This document shows positions 7,155-17,381 of a stretch of 24,680 nt of DNA, in pieces; within the stretch, counting starts at the first letter, position 1, and every line of letters starts with the position of its first letter. The position numbers and the translations under genes are program-made. The DNA is from Neolecta irregularis DAH-3 (Eukaryota; Ascomycota; Neolectomycetes; Neolectales; Neolectaceae): positions 1-24,680 of the forward strand of contig LXFE01000176.1 of NCBI GenBank assembly GCA_001929475.1, given 5' to 3'. The notes under the pieces are model-generated. The model was given only the letters and a program-made list of their open reading frames with translations. It had not been told where the DNA came from and did not search any database.

Positions 7155-10100
7155 ATGGACGAAATTGCGGCGGCTCTGTATTCCGCACGCGCAGACGGAC
7201 CAGCGCAGGAACTCGCAGAACACAGCAGGCAGATCGCTGCAGGTTGCATAATTATGGCATTTTACCTGATGCGACAGAAATTTCAGCTGGAAAAAATACT
7301 TTGTTTCAGCTGGTAGAGCGCATTGGTTGCGAATGTTTGGCTGCCTCAGATATTTCAATTAAAGCGCGCGGTACTTCTTTTTTGGGGGGTTATGCGAGAC
7401 TGAAATTGCAGGAGTTTTGCTGCTCGGTGCAGTTTTGAATCGTTTGCCTCAAACATTGCTCGTTCCTTCGCAGATTTCTGCTGTAGTGCAATTTCTGTGT
7501 GCATATCTAGACGATGTGCGAGAAAATAAAGACTCTGACATGCACCCCGCGCTATATTCGCTGTGTTCGATATCGCAGATGTCTGCACTCACCGCCGCAG
7601 ATGTATCGCTGATCTGCAATTCGTATGTTGTCGTTATAGCTCGACTAATACGATAAAGCATCTTTGCAATTGGCGATTTGCACCACCAGCCGCAGCGCGT
7701 TCGTTTCCTCGTTTATTCACTGCTCCACCATATTCTCGCCAATCATCGCAAAGGCATAGCATCTGCATTTGAAGCTCATCTTTCAGGAGCATTTTCAACC
7801 GGCGGCGAGTTTATTTCAGGATTCGCTGCAATCGTCGATGGCGAAAAGGATCCGCGAAATCTCATGCTCGCCTTTTCCATCTTGAAAGTCATTTTGGCAG
7901 AATTTGATATTTCAAAACATCTCACCGTACTTTTTTTTCCAATTCATCTAATCAAGAGTCGCTTTTCGACATCGTAGTCTGCTATTTTCCCATCACTTTT
8001 CGTCCTCCCCCAGACAATCCATACGGTATAACCGCCAATGATCTCAAACAACGCCTCAGGTATTCTCAACTGCTGTCTTTCTGATATCAGAGAATGTATT
8101 GCTGCAACTCCCCTTTTTGCTCCGGAAGCAATTCCCATGCTGCTCGACAAACTAAACTCGCCAACCTTGTCAGCAAAGGTATTCACCCCCTACTTTCTTA
8201 CCATAACTCATAGATCGATGTACTCGAGACTCTTGCTCTCTGCTGCAAGATATTTGGCCCCCGTGAAATTGTCGTTTTTATCACCCAAATCTGGGACTCT
8301 GTCAAATTCGAAATACTCCAACCAGGAGAAGAACAACTCGTCTCTAACGCACTCTTAGTCATTATCTCCGCCATCAAAACTCTCTCCCGCGGTCTCGACA
8401 ATCCTCTTCCAAATACTCCTCTCTCAAGATTCCTCAAAATCGTCTTTCACGAATGCCATTCTCAAATCACAGATTCAAAGGCCTTGCGAGCTGCTGGACG
8501 TATACTCGGCTCAACCTCACAAGCATCTCGACCTTCAAACATTTCAACTCTGCAGGAAATGCTTCCGTTCGTCTTGCAGTCCCTGAAAGAAACCGAACAA
8601 GTTTCAAACCAGATTGCATTACTAGACATTTGCTACGAAATCCTTTTCGGTTCTGCACTCCTCTATCCTCGCAGCTTGATCCGTGTCTCTGCACAGAAAG
8701 AGGACGAAATGATGACTGGAGACGACAATATATTTGAACGAAATGACGATATATTCGAAATGACACAGAAAGACGACATCCTAGGCATCCTCGCACAATT
8801 CCTCTCAAGTAGTGATTGTCATGTAAAAACAGTTTCCTTGCGCTGCTTATCAAAACTCTGTGATATCAGCGGCCTGCTCGATGATTCTCAAGTATCCCAG
8901 ATTATCCAATACTTTAATACAATTGCCCTGCAAGACGAAAATCTCGATCTGAGGTACCTCTTAACATTTTCTTGAATAACATCTCCAGTCAGGAAGCTTT
9001 ACTATCCCTCGCAAATATCTCAGTCTATAGAAGCCAACTCATCATTGAAAGCTCTTTTCCAGAATTCTTGTCCCGTCTTCCCTTACTGCCCACAAACGAC
9101 GAATATAAAAGAGTATTGAGCGCTCTGAGTCAACTTTCAAAATCTGCACCTATAATAGAATGCCTATTTATTCGTCTGACAGCAAAAGTGGATGAGCTCG
9201 TTAGGAACGGCCTAGGAAATTACCTCACTGCAGTCTTCGCTACAATTCTTGCTGTCGTGCAACAATGGTATGAATCCAATCCATCCATGAGAATTCCCCT
9301 TGCAGACCGGTTGTTGGCGCAAATCATGACAATATCTACTCAGCACACCTCGTCATATATTTTGCAACCCCAAATTCTCAAGATTGCCGCACAAATCGTC
9401 AATATAATCATCAGAAACGACAATGAGACTCTTCAGTTGAAACATGCTGTAAACCTTTTCTCACTATTTGTTACATACGACAAATCAATATGGTCAAGTG
9501 AATCAATAGAATTTGCTCCCATGACCCCCGACGCTTCATTGGATCAGATAAAAACACTTTCTATCTTTATCTATGGCTTTGCCGCTCTCAAACGCAGTGC
9601 AAGTTTACTTTTTAATCCTAAATTAACGACTAGACACCCCTTCCTGAAAACATTAATCTACAGTTATTCGCTTCAAATCTTGTGGCTAGAGTCGCTGATC
9701 CTATCCCTGATGAATCAACAGTCCAGTTCAATTTAATATTAGCTTGTCTTTTCAATAAATATTTCAGCGACGACGAAATCAATTGTATTATACGCCCAGA
9801 AATTGAAAAATTAAAAACAATGTTGGATTCTACAGAGATTGCTTCTAGAGCATTACATTTATTACTCAACGTAATTTTCTTTTTCTCTACGCTGACTGCA
9901 GATTGCAAAACCATTGCTGTTGAGGACACACAAGACCGCGTTCGAAATAATCGAGATAGTCATCGCGAGATTGGCAGATTCTATCATGGGCCACCAAGCT
10001 GCAGCTGGATTTGCCTTACTTTCTCAAGATCACGAAATTCTGAATCCTACAAACCACGCAGTCATTCGCATCCTACACAAACAGCGATTCTTTGTATTTT

Positions 10101-10657
10101 GTCTTCCTCGATTGTTCGACGGGTTTAAAGCTGCTCAAGCTGGTGAGATTCCTTGTTGAATCATTTCATTAGAATCAGGTATCAAACCGAATTACCTCAT
10201 TGCATTATCGAACTTGCTCGCGAACACCCCTCAAAAGATATATTCCTCCGATTTACCAGAGATTCTACCCTTGTTGCTTGAAAGTCTTACCCTAAATCAT
10301 TCAAATGTAAAGGCGTCAACAATTGATACATTATACGTCACAATATTCAAGAGTCCTGCTCTTATCTCTGAGCATGTTGCTACAATTGTTCCACAACTAT
10401 TAAAGGCCATTCAACTGTCTGAAATCAACACGATGGTACTATTGCCTGAAACTCGTCTGACGTACTAGAACGTGCGGCTCGCCGCTCTTAAATGTTTGTC
10501 TATCATTCCTGGGAGTATCCGGTACGAATTGATACACCCGTTCAAAGATCAAGTCGTTCGTGGGTTACTCGGGTCACTCGACGACCCACTAAGGATCGTG
10601 CGAAAAGAAGCTGTTGACTGTAGACATAAATGGATCAACGCCTCTGGACTTTTGTGA
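7155..10657 (+). CDS. MMS19: MMS19 homologue, cytosolic Fe-S cluster targeting HEAT-repeat protein, twelve exons
   Basis: Mms19 (yeast Met18) is the adaptor of the CIA targeting complex that delivers Fe-S clusters to DNA polymerases, helicases and XPD/TFIIH. Exons: 7155-7242, 7278-7370, 7412-7622, 7659-7926, 7959-8059, 8091-8178, 8214-8953, 8989-9598, 9634-9870, 9902-10142, 10173-10435, 10469-10657; 1042 aa, the normal length. Every junction keeps frame. Landmarks: TLFQLVERIG near the start, VLLLGAVLNRLPQ, FLCAYLDDV, EKDPRNLM at 193-200, EFDISKH, CYFPITFRPPP from 228, ATPLFAPEAIPMLLDKLNS, KPNYLIALSNLL, VRLAALKCLS, and RKEAVDCRHKW at 1025-1035. The protein is all-helical HEAT repeat. The intron 9599-9633 is GC-AG; the only way to keep frame there is to use GCAAGT as donor. 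It converges with EMC3, 31 bp between stops. Confidence 0.95.
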
Positions 10658-10688
10658 ATAAAAAAGTGATATAGGAGAAATATCTTTT

Positions 10689-11596
10689 TTATTTGACCTT
10701 AAATTTTTCAAGAATCCGGGTTTCTATGCCATTTAGAATCCATTCATGCTGCACCAGCTCCAGATTATCTGCCTCTGCAACAAACATCTTGTGAGGATCC
10801 TGGCCGGGAGCAAAGGTCATTGGTGCTGCTCCAGCCATACCACTCATCGCCTGCATATCGGCCGCTCAAAGGGTTAGTCAGTCCGAGGGGACATGTACCA
10901 TTGTCATCGCCTAGAATCAGTGAATACACTGAACGTAGACCAAATAAATTCAAAAAATACCACGACAAACTTGAAACCCACCGAGCGTCAAGGTCGCCTG
11001 TACGAATTCCCGATTGCAACATACTTTTGAACCGAATCGTCAGAGGAAATGGAAGTTTGACTTACTAGTTAGAAAGATGGAAATGTGTCTCTTACTAAGA
11101 ATGAAGCCGGTGAAGAAGAAGTTGATCCACGACATGATAATGGCCTGGGGCACCATATTGGCCATATTCCCCTTCATCATGGAAAGCATAGCATCCATTC
11201 CAGCGGGATCGGTCATTGGATTGGCAGGTGGTTTTCCCTTTGATTCTGGATCCTTCAAAAAGGTTCCTGCATGGAACGCAGTGGCGAGATACCGCTTCCG
11301 TGTTTCGAAAGCAGAGGGGGGTAAATGATTAGCGTTGTTGCGAACAATTGAGCCTTTCTGAAGGTGAAGTCTTGTGTTTAATGGTTATCGGGACAAGTAA
11401 AATACTGTTCCCGAAGTGCTTTGAGGGTCTGTTTCTTTGGTGCTGATTGCACAAGCAAGGTAATATTGTGCCGAAGAATTCCAACCAAGATCATGACGAA
11501 CCATATAGGAAGCAAGACCCAATTGCGCAAAGCTACATGTTAAAATTGGTGATTTTTGACCTTGCCTGGATCTAGAAACAGGTCCTGGTCGTTCAT
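10689..11596 (-). CDS. EMC3: ER membrane protein complex subunit 3 (insertase core)
   Basis: Emc3 is the YidC/Oxa1-superfamily core of the EMC, which inserts tail-anchored and some multipass proteins into the ER membrane. Exons (minus) 11596-11566, 11532-11406, 11370-11096, 11060-10899, 10864-10689; 256 aa, matching the roughly 250-aa fungal length. Landmarks: [13 protein letters not shown] (joined over the first intron), [110 protein letters not shown], and C-terminal [20 protein letters not shown]. Three membrane segments. The first intron (11565-11533) has a GC donor, CAG|GCAAGG; no GT alternative keeps frame. It shares a 52-bp divergent spacer with SPC2. Confidence 0.96.
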
Positions 11597-11648
11597 AGAA
11601 ATTCAGGAGGTTAGAACACGACCACTTCAATCGTATTCCAAACTCCAA
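11597..11648. promoter_or_regulatory. 52-bp bidirectional promoter between EMC3 and SPC2
   Basis: Only 52 bp separate the start codons of EMC3 (minus) and SPC2 (plus). No TATA box is evident. The 5' UTRs must be extremely short or overlap. Promoter function is inferred from position only. Confidence 0.5.
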
Positions 11649-12264
11649 ATGAGCGAAAGCAGGCCCAATACTTCCAATCTCGCGGATCTCAAGAACGCAA
11701 GCGACGATGCTATAGCTGTCGTATGTATTGTGGATTATCAAGGTACTAAAGTGCAGTATATGAATGATAAAGGCTACCGGCAATCAAACTACTTGCTGGA
11801 CGTGAGACTGGCTCTTGGCTATTTTGCGGTACTGGTTGCTGCTGCAACTGCGGGCTACGACTATCTTGTTGGTTTCCAAGCGGCAAAGTTCTATACATGG
11901 ATTGGCGCACCGTCATATTTCTTGCTTGACGGGGCGATGATGCTTTGGACTTGGTTGGTGGAGAAGAAAGTCGTCTACGTAGGAGAAAAGGATGGCAAAA
12001 CAGTGAACCCGCACTGGAAAGAATGCTGATGTGCAGATCCGAATATCGAGTCACTGCGGCAAGTTTGACCCTACGTATCATTTGAAGCTGTTGGTTAACC
12101 CTGAACACTCGCGCAAGACGGTGGAGATCAAGGGCGTTTTTCCTACTTGGTTCACTCGAGATGGAATTTTTGTCAAAGAGGTGTTTGAAACTTGGATGGA
12201 TAAAGCTGTAAAGGAAGTGGAAAAGCATACCATGGCAGCGAAGTTTTCCAAAAAGAGCGAGTAG
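11649..12264 (+). CDS. SPC2: Signal peptidase complex subunit 2 (SPC25 family)
   Basis: Non-catalytic two-pass subunit that links signal peptidase to the Sec61 translocon. Exons 11649-11720, 11757-12002, 12037-12264; 181 aa. Landmarks: NLADLKNASDDAIA, then YMNDKGYRQSNYLLDVRLAL (joined at the first splice), membrane segment one GYFAVLVAAATAGYDYLVG, membrane segment two SYFLLDGAMMLWTWLVE, KVVYVGEKDG, then KFDPTYHLKLLV and the C-terminal FTRDGIFVKEVFETW. The first intron (11721-11756, GTATGT...TACTAA...CAG) is 36 nt with no in-frame stop, so retention would add 12 residues; family alignment favours removal. Divergent from EMC3 and convergent with the next gene (28 bp). Confidence 0.95.
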
Positions 12265-12292
12265 ATGAAATAATGAGCATATAATCAGTAGT

Positions 12293-12957
12293 CTACATGT
12301 TTTGGAGGATATCAGTAGCCTTATCTTCAATGCCAAGCCACCTGAGAATTTCTGCGTCTATTTCGTGCCTGATACTGTCGCGGTAACGACGGTTGGCAAC
12401 TTTACTGTTTTCTCTTTGTTCAAAGGTGGAAAAATCGCCAGTTCCCCCTACGGGTACGTTGAAAGGGGACCCTGATGTGAGAACATTGCTGTAGAGGTGA
12501 GTGTATGAGGTTTGAAGGAGCGTACTGAACGTTTGAGAGATCGTACGAGGACGGCAGACGTGCTTGCTGGAGGAGAATGCGCTCACGGGCAATAGCACGG
12601 GCCATTTGGACTCTGTAAGATTCAACAAGGTTGGTATTTGACTTGTCGATGGAGGATGAGAGACAGGAAGAAATGAAAGAAGTGCCGTTATGCGATTCTG
12701 CATAGACCTGATCGGCGTAGTAGGCAGTTCCGAAGAGCATGACAAGGAGAAACGGCGAACGCCAAGAGGAAAAGTCTGTGATTAGTAGACGCAGAATATT
12801 ATTTACCTTCTGTAGTTGTATGCGGAGTATGCGGAGTATGCTGTGTATGGGATGAATACAGTCGATGTTGTTTATACGGTGTATGCAGTGCATATAGTTT
12901 ATTACCGGCATGCGAATTCCAGCAGCGGCAGATACTCACTGTACTTTTTATAGTCAT
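12293..12957 (-). CDS. Probable mitochondrial single-pass membrane protein, family not recognised
   Basis: Exons (minus) 12957-12807, 12775-12526, 12488-12293 with introns of 31 and 37 nt; 198 aa. The first about 50 residues are rich in Arg, Lys, His and Ser with almost no acid (MTIKSTVSICRCWNSHAGNK, later RLYSS), like a mitochondrial presequence, and contain the repeat HTPHTPHTTT. One membrane segment follows (SPFLLVMLFGTAYYADQVYA). The rest is soluble, with a helical stretch (VQMARAIARERILLQQARL), SGSPFNVPVGG, and a charged C-terminus. Mitochondrial inner-membrane location is inferred from the presequence and segment. I do not recognise the family. The middle junction (12525-12489) is the least certain. 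Divergent from the GRF gene with 92 bp between starts. Confidence 0.72.
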
Positions 12958-13020
12958 AGTATTGCGTAGTTTGTACTAGTTTGATGGTGGTGGTGATGAT
13001 AGATGTAATGGGCAGATGAG

Positions 13021-13081
13021 GATGGTGCTGGTGAATAGTAGCGTAACTGATGGGCCCAGGCTACTATTCACCGCCACCATC
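13021..13081. repeat. Long hairpin spanning the GRF-gene start codon
   Basis: The left arm GATGGTGCTGGTGAATAGTAGC (13021-13042) pairs with GCTACTATTCACCGCCACCATC (13060-13081) at 20 of 22 positions around a 17-nt loop. The loop holds the ATG (13050-13052) chosen for the GRF zinc-finger gene. The right arm encodes its residues 4 to 11. The left arm would be 5' UTR. Confidence 0.85.
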
Positions 13082-13909
13082 AAAAAATTGGTATTGCAAT
13101 TGCAAACCGCGTCTACCTGCTGCCTTTTTGCAGGTCCGTAGTGATATTTCTTCCAACAAGGTGTCTTCTATGCACTGTTTTCTATTTTTTTGACTCTGCA
13201 GGGTCGCTGGTTCTATGCATGTTCCGCTGAAAATGACTTGCGCTGTACTTGCCGCTCGCTTCTATTCTGACATCCAGGCCGTTTCTTCCTCTGGGCAGAC
13301 GAAGCCCGAATGCGGGAAGCTGATAGTGATAGCCCGCGGAATTTGTCTGCAGCGACTCGAGAGATATCAACATCGGACAAGGGGAAAGTGCAATCTCCAC
13401 CAAAGAGCTCCCCCAAAAGAGCTATTACACCAAGTGCAGAGAGCACTTCAGAGTCTGAGGGTGAATCTCCTTTCTTTGCAACTCCACACAAGGACACCCC
13501 GTTCCGGGAAAATCACAAATCAGACCCATTTGCTACTCCAACAGCCCATGAAGTCCAGACTGCTACACCACCAACAACCCATCACTCATCCCCTCCGCCC
13601 CCCTTTTTTCTCTCCCCTGTCAAACCATCCCTTCATGATATCCTGCGTAGAATAAAGGACCCCCAACTAGCGAGTGAACTCTGCAATCTCACCTCCAGAC
13701 AAGAACGGGTCTCCCAGGGTATAATCAAAGGTCGAGATGCCGCAAGAGCCGCTCTGAAAGAACGTGACGATCGAATCTTGTCGCTCACTGCTCGCATTCA
13801 AACTCTCGAGGCTGAAGTTGAATCAAGAAAGACCATAAACCGCGCCCTTGAGAGAGAGAAGGAAGTCGCCTTTACACTCCTGAAAGCTCAGAATCAAGTC
13901 CGTCATTGA
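13050..13909 (+). CDS. GRF-type zinc-finger protein with C-terminal coiled coil
   Basis: Exons 13050-13160, 13202-13244, 13278-13909 (introns 41 and 33 nt); 261 aa. A GRF zinc finger (about 13-60) is assembled across all three exons: ligands C16 and C18 (YCNC), the signature KGRWFYAC with C44, and C52 leading into RFFLWADE. GRF fingers bind single-stranded nucleic acid in DNA-repair proteins such as APE2, NEIL3 and TOP3A; this protein has no catalytic domain. Residues about 65-165 are Ser/Pro/Thr-rich and disordered (SPPKSSPKR, TPSAESTSESEGE, SPFFATPHKDTPF). Residues about 175-255 are a long helix (ARAALKERDDRIL, IQTLEAEVESRKTINRALE) likely to be a coiled coil. A role in genome maintenance is inference. 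The start codon is the only ATG in frame with the finger. Confidence 0.86.
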
Positions 13910-13987
13910 GTACGAGTGCTTTTCTCTTGGTTGCTGTCTGTCGTTCATATGTCGTATTATACTGTATTTTATCCTATAATTCTACCG

Positions 13988-16128
13988 TTACTCAAAACTA
14001 TCAAACCAAAAATTCGCAGTCAATCCGTCACGACTTGGAATAGGGGGTGCGACCTGGGGAACAGTGATTTGCTCTGCTCGTAAATCCAACAGTTTTACCT
14101 ATAGTTAGACTACCGGCAACACATCATCATACTTTGATGCCTACTTCTACCAAGGTTGTTACAAGTGAAAGGGTTTCCGACGTGACAGGCGGCTTTCGAA
14201 TCAACATGAGCAATCCGTCGATCCATTCAGATGCAGACAGATTATTCTCAGCACATAGCGTCAAAAGAACAACTGGATTCGTCGCAGTAGAATTCGGAAC
14301 CAGCTTAGTGTGTCCAAAAATGGCAAATGAGAAAGGCTCAGGGACATTTGAGCTGACAACTGAAACACGTTTATTATCCAACTTCCGGTTCATGGTAAAG
14401 CCTGATGGCAAAGAAACGACATTTGAAATGTTTGACAACTCGACTAAAATGAGTACTAGTGCCCAGAAAATCGCTTACTTTTCTCTCCGAGATCTTCAAT
14501 TTTAATATTTTCGCCGTTTATTTCAAAGTCTCCGTAATGAATGGCTTTCCTATCATCTTAGCATACTAGAATACAGTCAAGTACCGATTAGGACTCAATC
14601 TGACAAATCTCCACTTCATCAGAGGTCTCTTCTTTATTATGCTCTTTCCTTCATTCTTTAACGCACCCGGTTTCAGTGCAAACCAACTACCTTTGAGAAG
14701 ACAAGCCACTCTTGATGCTTTTATGAATTGATAAGTATCTTGTTTCAATCTTTCATTTAGTGCCTGCACAGCTACTTGCCAAGGTTCCTCTTTGACTTGT
14801 TGAAACTCCTTCAACTGAGCATTTCGAAGTTCATGATAATCAAAGTCGCAAAGCTCATGTTCTACCACCTCGATTTCTCGATTTCTATCTCCAACTACTC
14901 TTCTTAGTAGAAATTCCGCAAGATTGCGGATCTTTTCGTAATCATCAGTTTGGGCAAGAGATTCTTCCCAGAGTTTTTGAAATGCTTTCAATCCGGTCCG
15001 ATGTAGTCGCGGGATATGTAATAAAAGCGAACTCATTGTTCTCATGCTCATAGTCTGCATGTCTCGAGGCAAGTCCTCTGTCACTAGTTCGAATATCTCG
15101 GATAACAAAAGAGTGACAGTCACACTCGCACGGGCCACTGGAAAACGAGATTTCTCCGGCTTGGCTTCTTGCTCCGTAATCAACTAGCAGTAAGGAGCGG
15201 ATTCGAGAATCGCGGCATACTCGCCGGAAACTCAATTCGTCTTTTAAGGCACAGCCTCGAAGATTCATAACTCCAAACCAACCGACGGATAGAAATTCAT
15301 AAGCTGGATTCTCTGTTTCAAACCCGAGTTTGACCCACTTTCGTCCATCATCAACCTGTCCGGATATCTTCCAGAGTTCATCAAAAATTGAACGATGTTC
15401 GTTGTCCTCAAGATCGACTTCGACACTCATCCAGCGCCGCATCACGCCTTTTGCCAGAGATTGGAAATCAAGTAGAGGGTATGCAAGGTCGTTTGTTCGT
15501 GTTCCGGATAGAGTCAGCTCTGAAACGGCTTTGAACAATCCAAATTGATAGCTCTCTTTCATAAAGTTCCTCCATAAAGGACCTTTTAAAGCAGAACGTA
15601 GCAGAGAATTGATGAGTAACAAAGAGTTTGCAGACAACATGTGGTCAGCTGAATTGAGACGAGTAATCAAAATTCTGAGAAGAGACGACTGCTGCGTCGT
15701 GAATGTTGCGATTTCCTTGTTTGAAAGGTGGACGAGTATGGCTGTTGCAGAACGCAGAATGTTGACTGAGGGATTATCATCGCTGATGAGACTAACGAGC
15801 TGTAATACTAAGTGGTTTTATACTGGAAGATCTGGAGTACCTTGTCGATAAACTCGAAATCAGCGGCACTCCAGCCAAGATCGCATTCCAAAAGCTTTTC
15901 AAAGCAGGATAAACCATACGCAAGCGAATTTCCGGTTGACGAGCTTATGCAATTGACGAGATGAAGAAGACCGTCCGATGCTAGAAAAATATCTATAAAC
16001 TGCAGATCACCGACACAAGATTGTAATTTGAACAGTGCCATCTTCTTCACGCTGTCTGGACCTTGCATTCGCAGAATAATCTCGGAACATTCTTGGGTAA
16101 ATGAAATTGAAGGCGCGATGGAGGACAT
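13988..16128 (-). CDS. ELMO/CED-12 family protein (ARM, ELMO, PH)
   Basis: ELMO proteins partner with DOCK-type Rac exchange factors to regulate actin and polarity. Exons (minus) 16128-15841, 15799-15221, 15183-14585, 14549-14479, 14443-14133, 14098-13988; 652 aa. The N-terminal ARM-like region includes CFEKLLECDLGW and FIDKLVSLISDDNPSVNILR (joined over intron 1). The ELMO domain (about 270-400) includes RKWVKLGFETENPAYEF and VGWFGVMNL. Then come FIKASRVACLLKGSWF and the PH domain (about 500-615): KWRFVRLSPNRKAIHYGDFE (joined) and SEWIDGLLMLI. The C-terminus VPQVAPPIPSR is the PxxP tail that binds the DOCK SH3 domain in animal ELMO. The open frame antisense to the PH domain (14137-14505, +) is a shadow. 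Its ATG overlaps that of the next gene. Confidence 0.93.
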
Positions 16129-16928
16129 TCCTACTGAAAACTCCCCTGAAACCGCTTATTTACATAGTAACCTTTCCCGCGCTTATCATTATCATGTTAC
16201 TCGAACACCTCAGGGTTTGTGCAATGCATTCGCTTGTTATTCTGACATCCAGGAATCTCTTTTGAAATTTCTGCTCGATCCAAAAAACAGGCCGTTTCTT
16301 GCAGTTGTCAAAGGTCTGCGTAATGGTCTGGTGTATGGCACAAAGATCAGGTTTTCCCATGCCGCAGTCATGGCCATGCTATTTAAGACCGGATCGTACG
16401 GAACGTTATAATTACACTTGATGATATCTGCAGGGTCCGTGACAAGATGCATTGGGTCTTTATGGCGACCAAGACACACGCAAAGAACCTCGGCTTGTAT
16501 GTCACCATATACAAAACTGCAATGCTGCTATTATCCATCCTCGGCCAGGGAAAAGAAACTTCTGCGGATCCGTTTATTGCAGGTCTGTTGGGCGGTTATA
16601 TTGTATTTCGCCGCAGTAACAATATCAATCAACAGGTATGTTCCACCAAAAAAGCATGTCTCACCCCAAGATCGTGCTCTATGTATTCGCTCGTAATATG
16701 CTTGCATTAGCCAAACTGCCAATCCACAAAAACCTGCTTCCGGCAAAAGAACGGATCCAGTATCATGCTTGGCCGTTGTTTGCGAGTTTAACATGGGGAA
16801 CAGTGATGTGGCTGTTCAAATACTATCCTGAACTTGTCCAGCCTAGTATGAGGAACAGCATGGTCTATCTTTATTCCAGGGCCGATACCTGGGACGGGTT
16901 TAGGAATTTCCTTTGGCATAATCAGTGA
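16118..16928 (+). CDS. PXMP4: Peroxisomal membrane protein PMP24 (PXMP4) homologue
   Basis: Multi-pass peroxisomal membrane protein of the Tim17/22/23-PMP24 superfamily; molecular function unknown. Exons 16118-16404, 16434-16635, 16671-16928; 248 aa. Landmarks: AVVKGLRNGLVYGTKIRFSH, AVMAMLFKTGS, THAKNLGLYVTIYK, GKETSADPFIAGLLGGYIVF, the asparagine motif SNNINQQ, then AWPLFASLTWGTVMWLF and QPSMRNSMVYLYS...W. The first intron (16405-16433) is only 29 nt, the shortest convincing one in the window. The frame stays open upstream of the ATG (antisense to ELMO), so an upstream exon cannot be excluded. ATG 16118-16120 lies within 11 bp of the ELMO ATG on the other strand. Confidence 0.9.
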
Positions 16929-17079
16929 TATATGTACTGCGTATATTTAATCGAGATTAGTTGGTTAGGACTACTGTAAGTGTCTGAACTCAAGTACGAA
17001 TAAGACTGAGTTGTAGCGAGAACTAGCCTAAGTGAATGCTTGAACTTTGGCCAGGTATTCTTCGAATCTACTTGATATA
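16929..17079. other. Spacer downstream of PMP24
   Basis: AT-rich sequence of 151 bp between the PMP24 stop and the repeat fragment. No gene, hairpin or repeat is seen. It should contain the PMP24 3' UTR. Confidence 0.4.
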
Positions 17080-17257
17080 CAGCCAAACCTGGTAATAAAG
17101 AATGTGACTTGACAGTGTGTACCGTTCGTTATAGGGAGGATTCGTTGTATGAAGATAGCAGAATAGAAACTAAACAAGACCCAAGCCAATCCAATCCAAA
17201 TGAATCAGAGAGAAAAATAACTTGATCCTGTCATCTATATCTTGATGATGATGTATA
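17080..17257. mobile_element. Left-end fragment of the 5947-7080 element
   Basis: This segment aligns with 5947-6124 over its full 178 bp without a single gap, 143 of 178 bases identical by hand count. It starts CAGCCAAACCTGGTAATAAA directly after a TA. Similarity stops abruptly after GATGATGATGTATA in both copies. The gapless alignment shows common descent. No right end is seen nearby, so this is a truncated copy. Confidence 0.85.
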
Positions 17258-17381
17258 TGATTGATGTGGCGTTTTTGAAAGCATCTACCAAGACTGCGAA
17301 TGACGTAATATTATGGCCAGCCTTCCTTCCGTAATGGTAAAATATACCCCTTGCGCTTACAACTACATACTTCACTATAAC

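Noticed and set aside
9682-10128. Separate protein between 9682 and 10128
   Set aside because: It is MMS19 exon 9 running past its donor; frame after 9870 loses similarity while the spliced frame keeps it.
14137-14505. Plus-strand ORF of about 120 codons with a good ATG
   Set aside because: It is antisense to ELMO exons 4 and 5, whose minus-strand reading matches the PH domain (SEWIDGLLMLI) and splices in frame on both sides.
14649-14690. Intron-like GTAGTT...GAAG segment of 42 nt in ELMO (minus strand), stop-free and a multiple of three
   Set aside because: It encodes the conserved GSWF motif that precedes the PH domain in ELMO proteins, so it is taken as exon; an optional (exitron-like) removal cannot be excluded.
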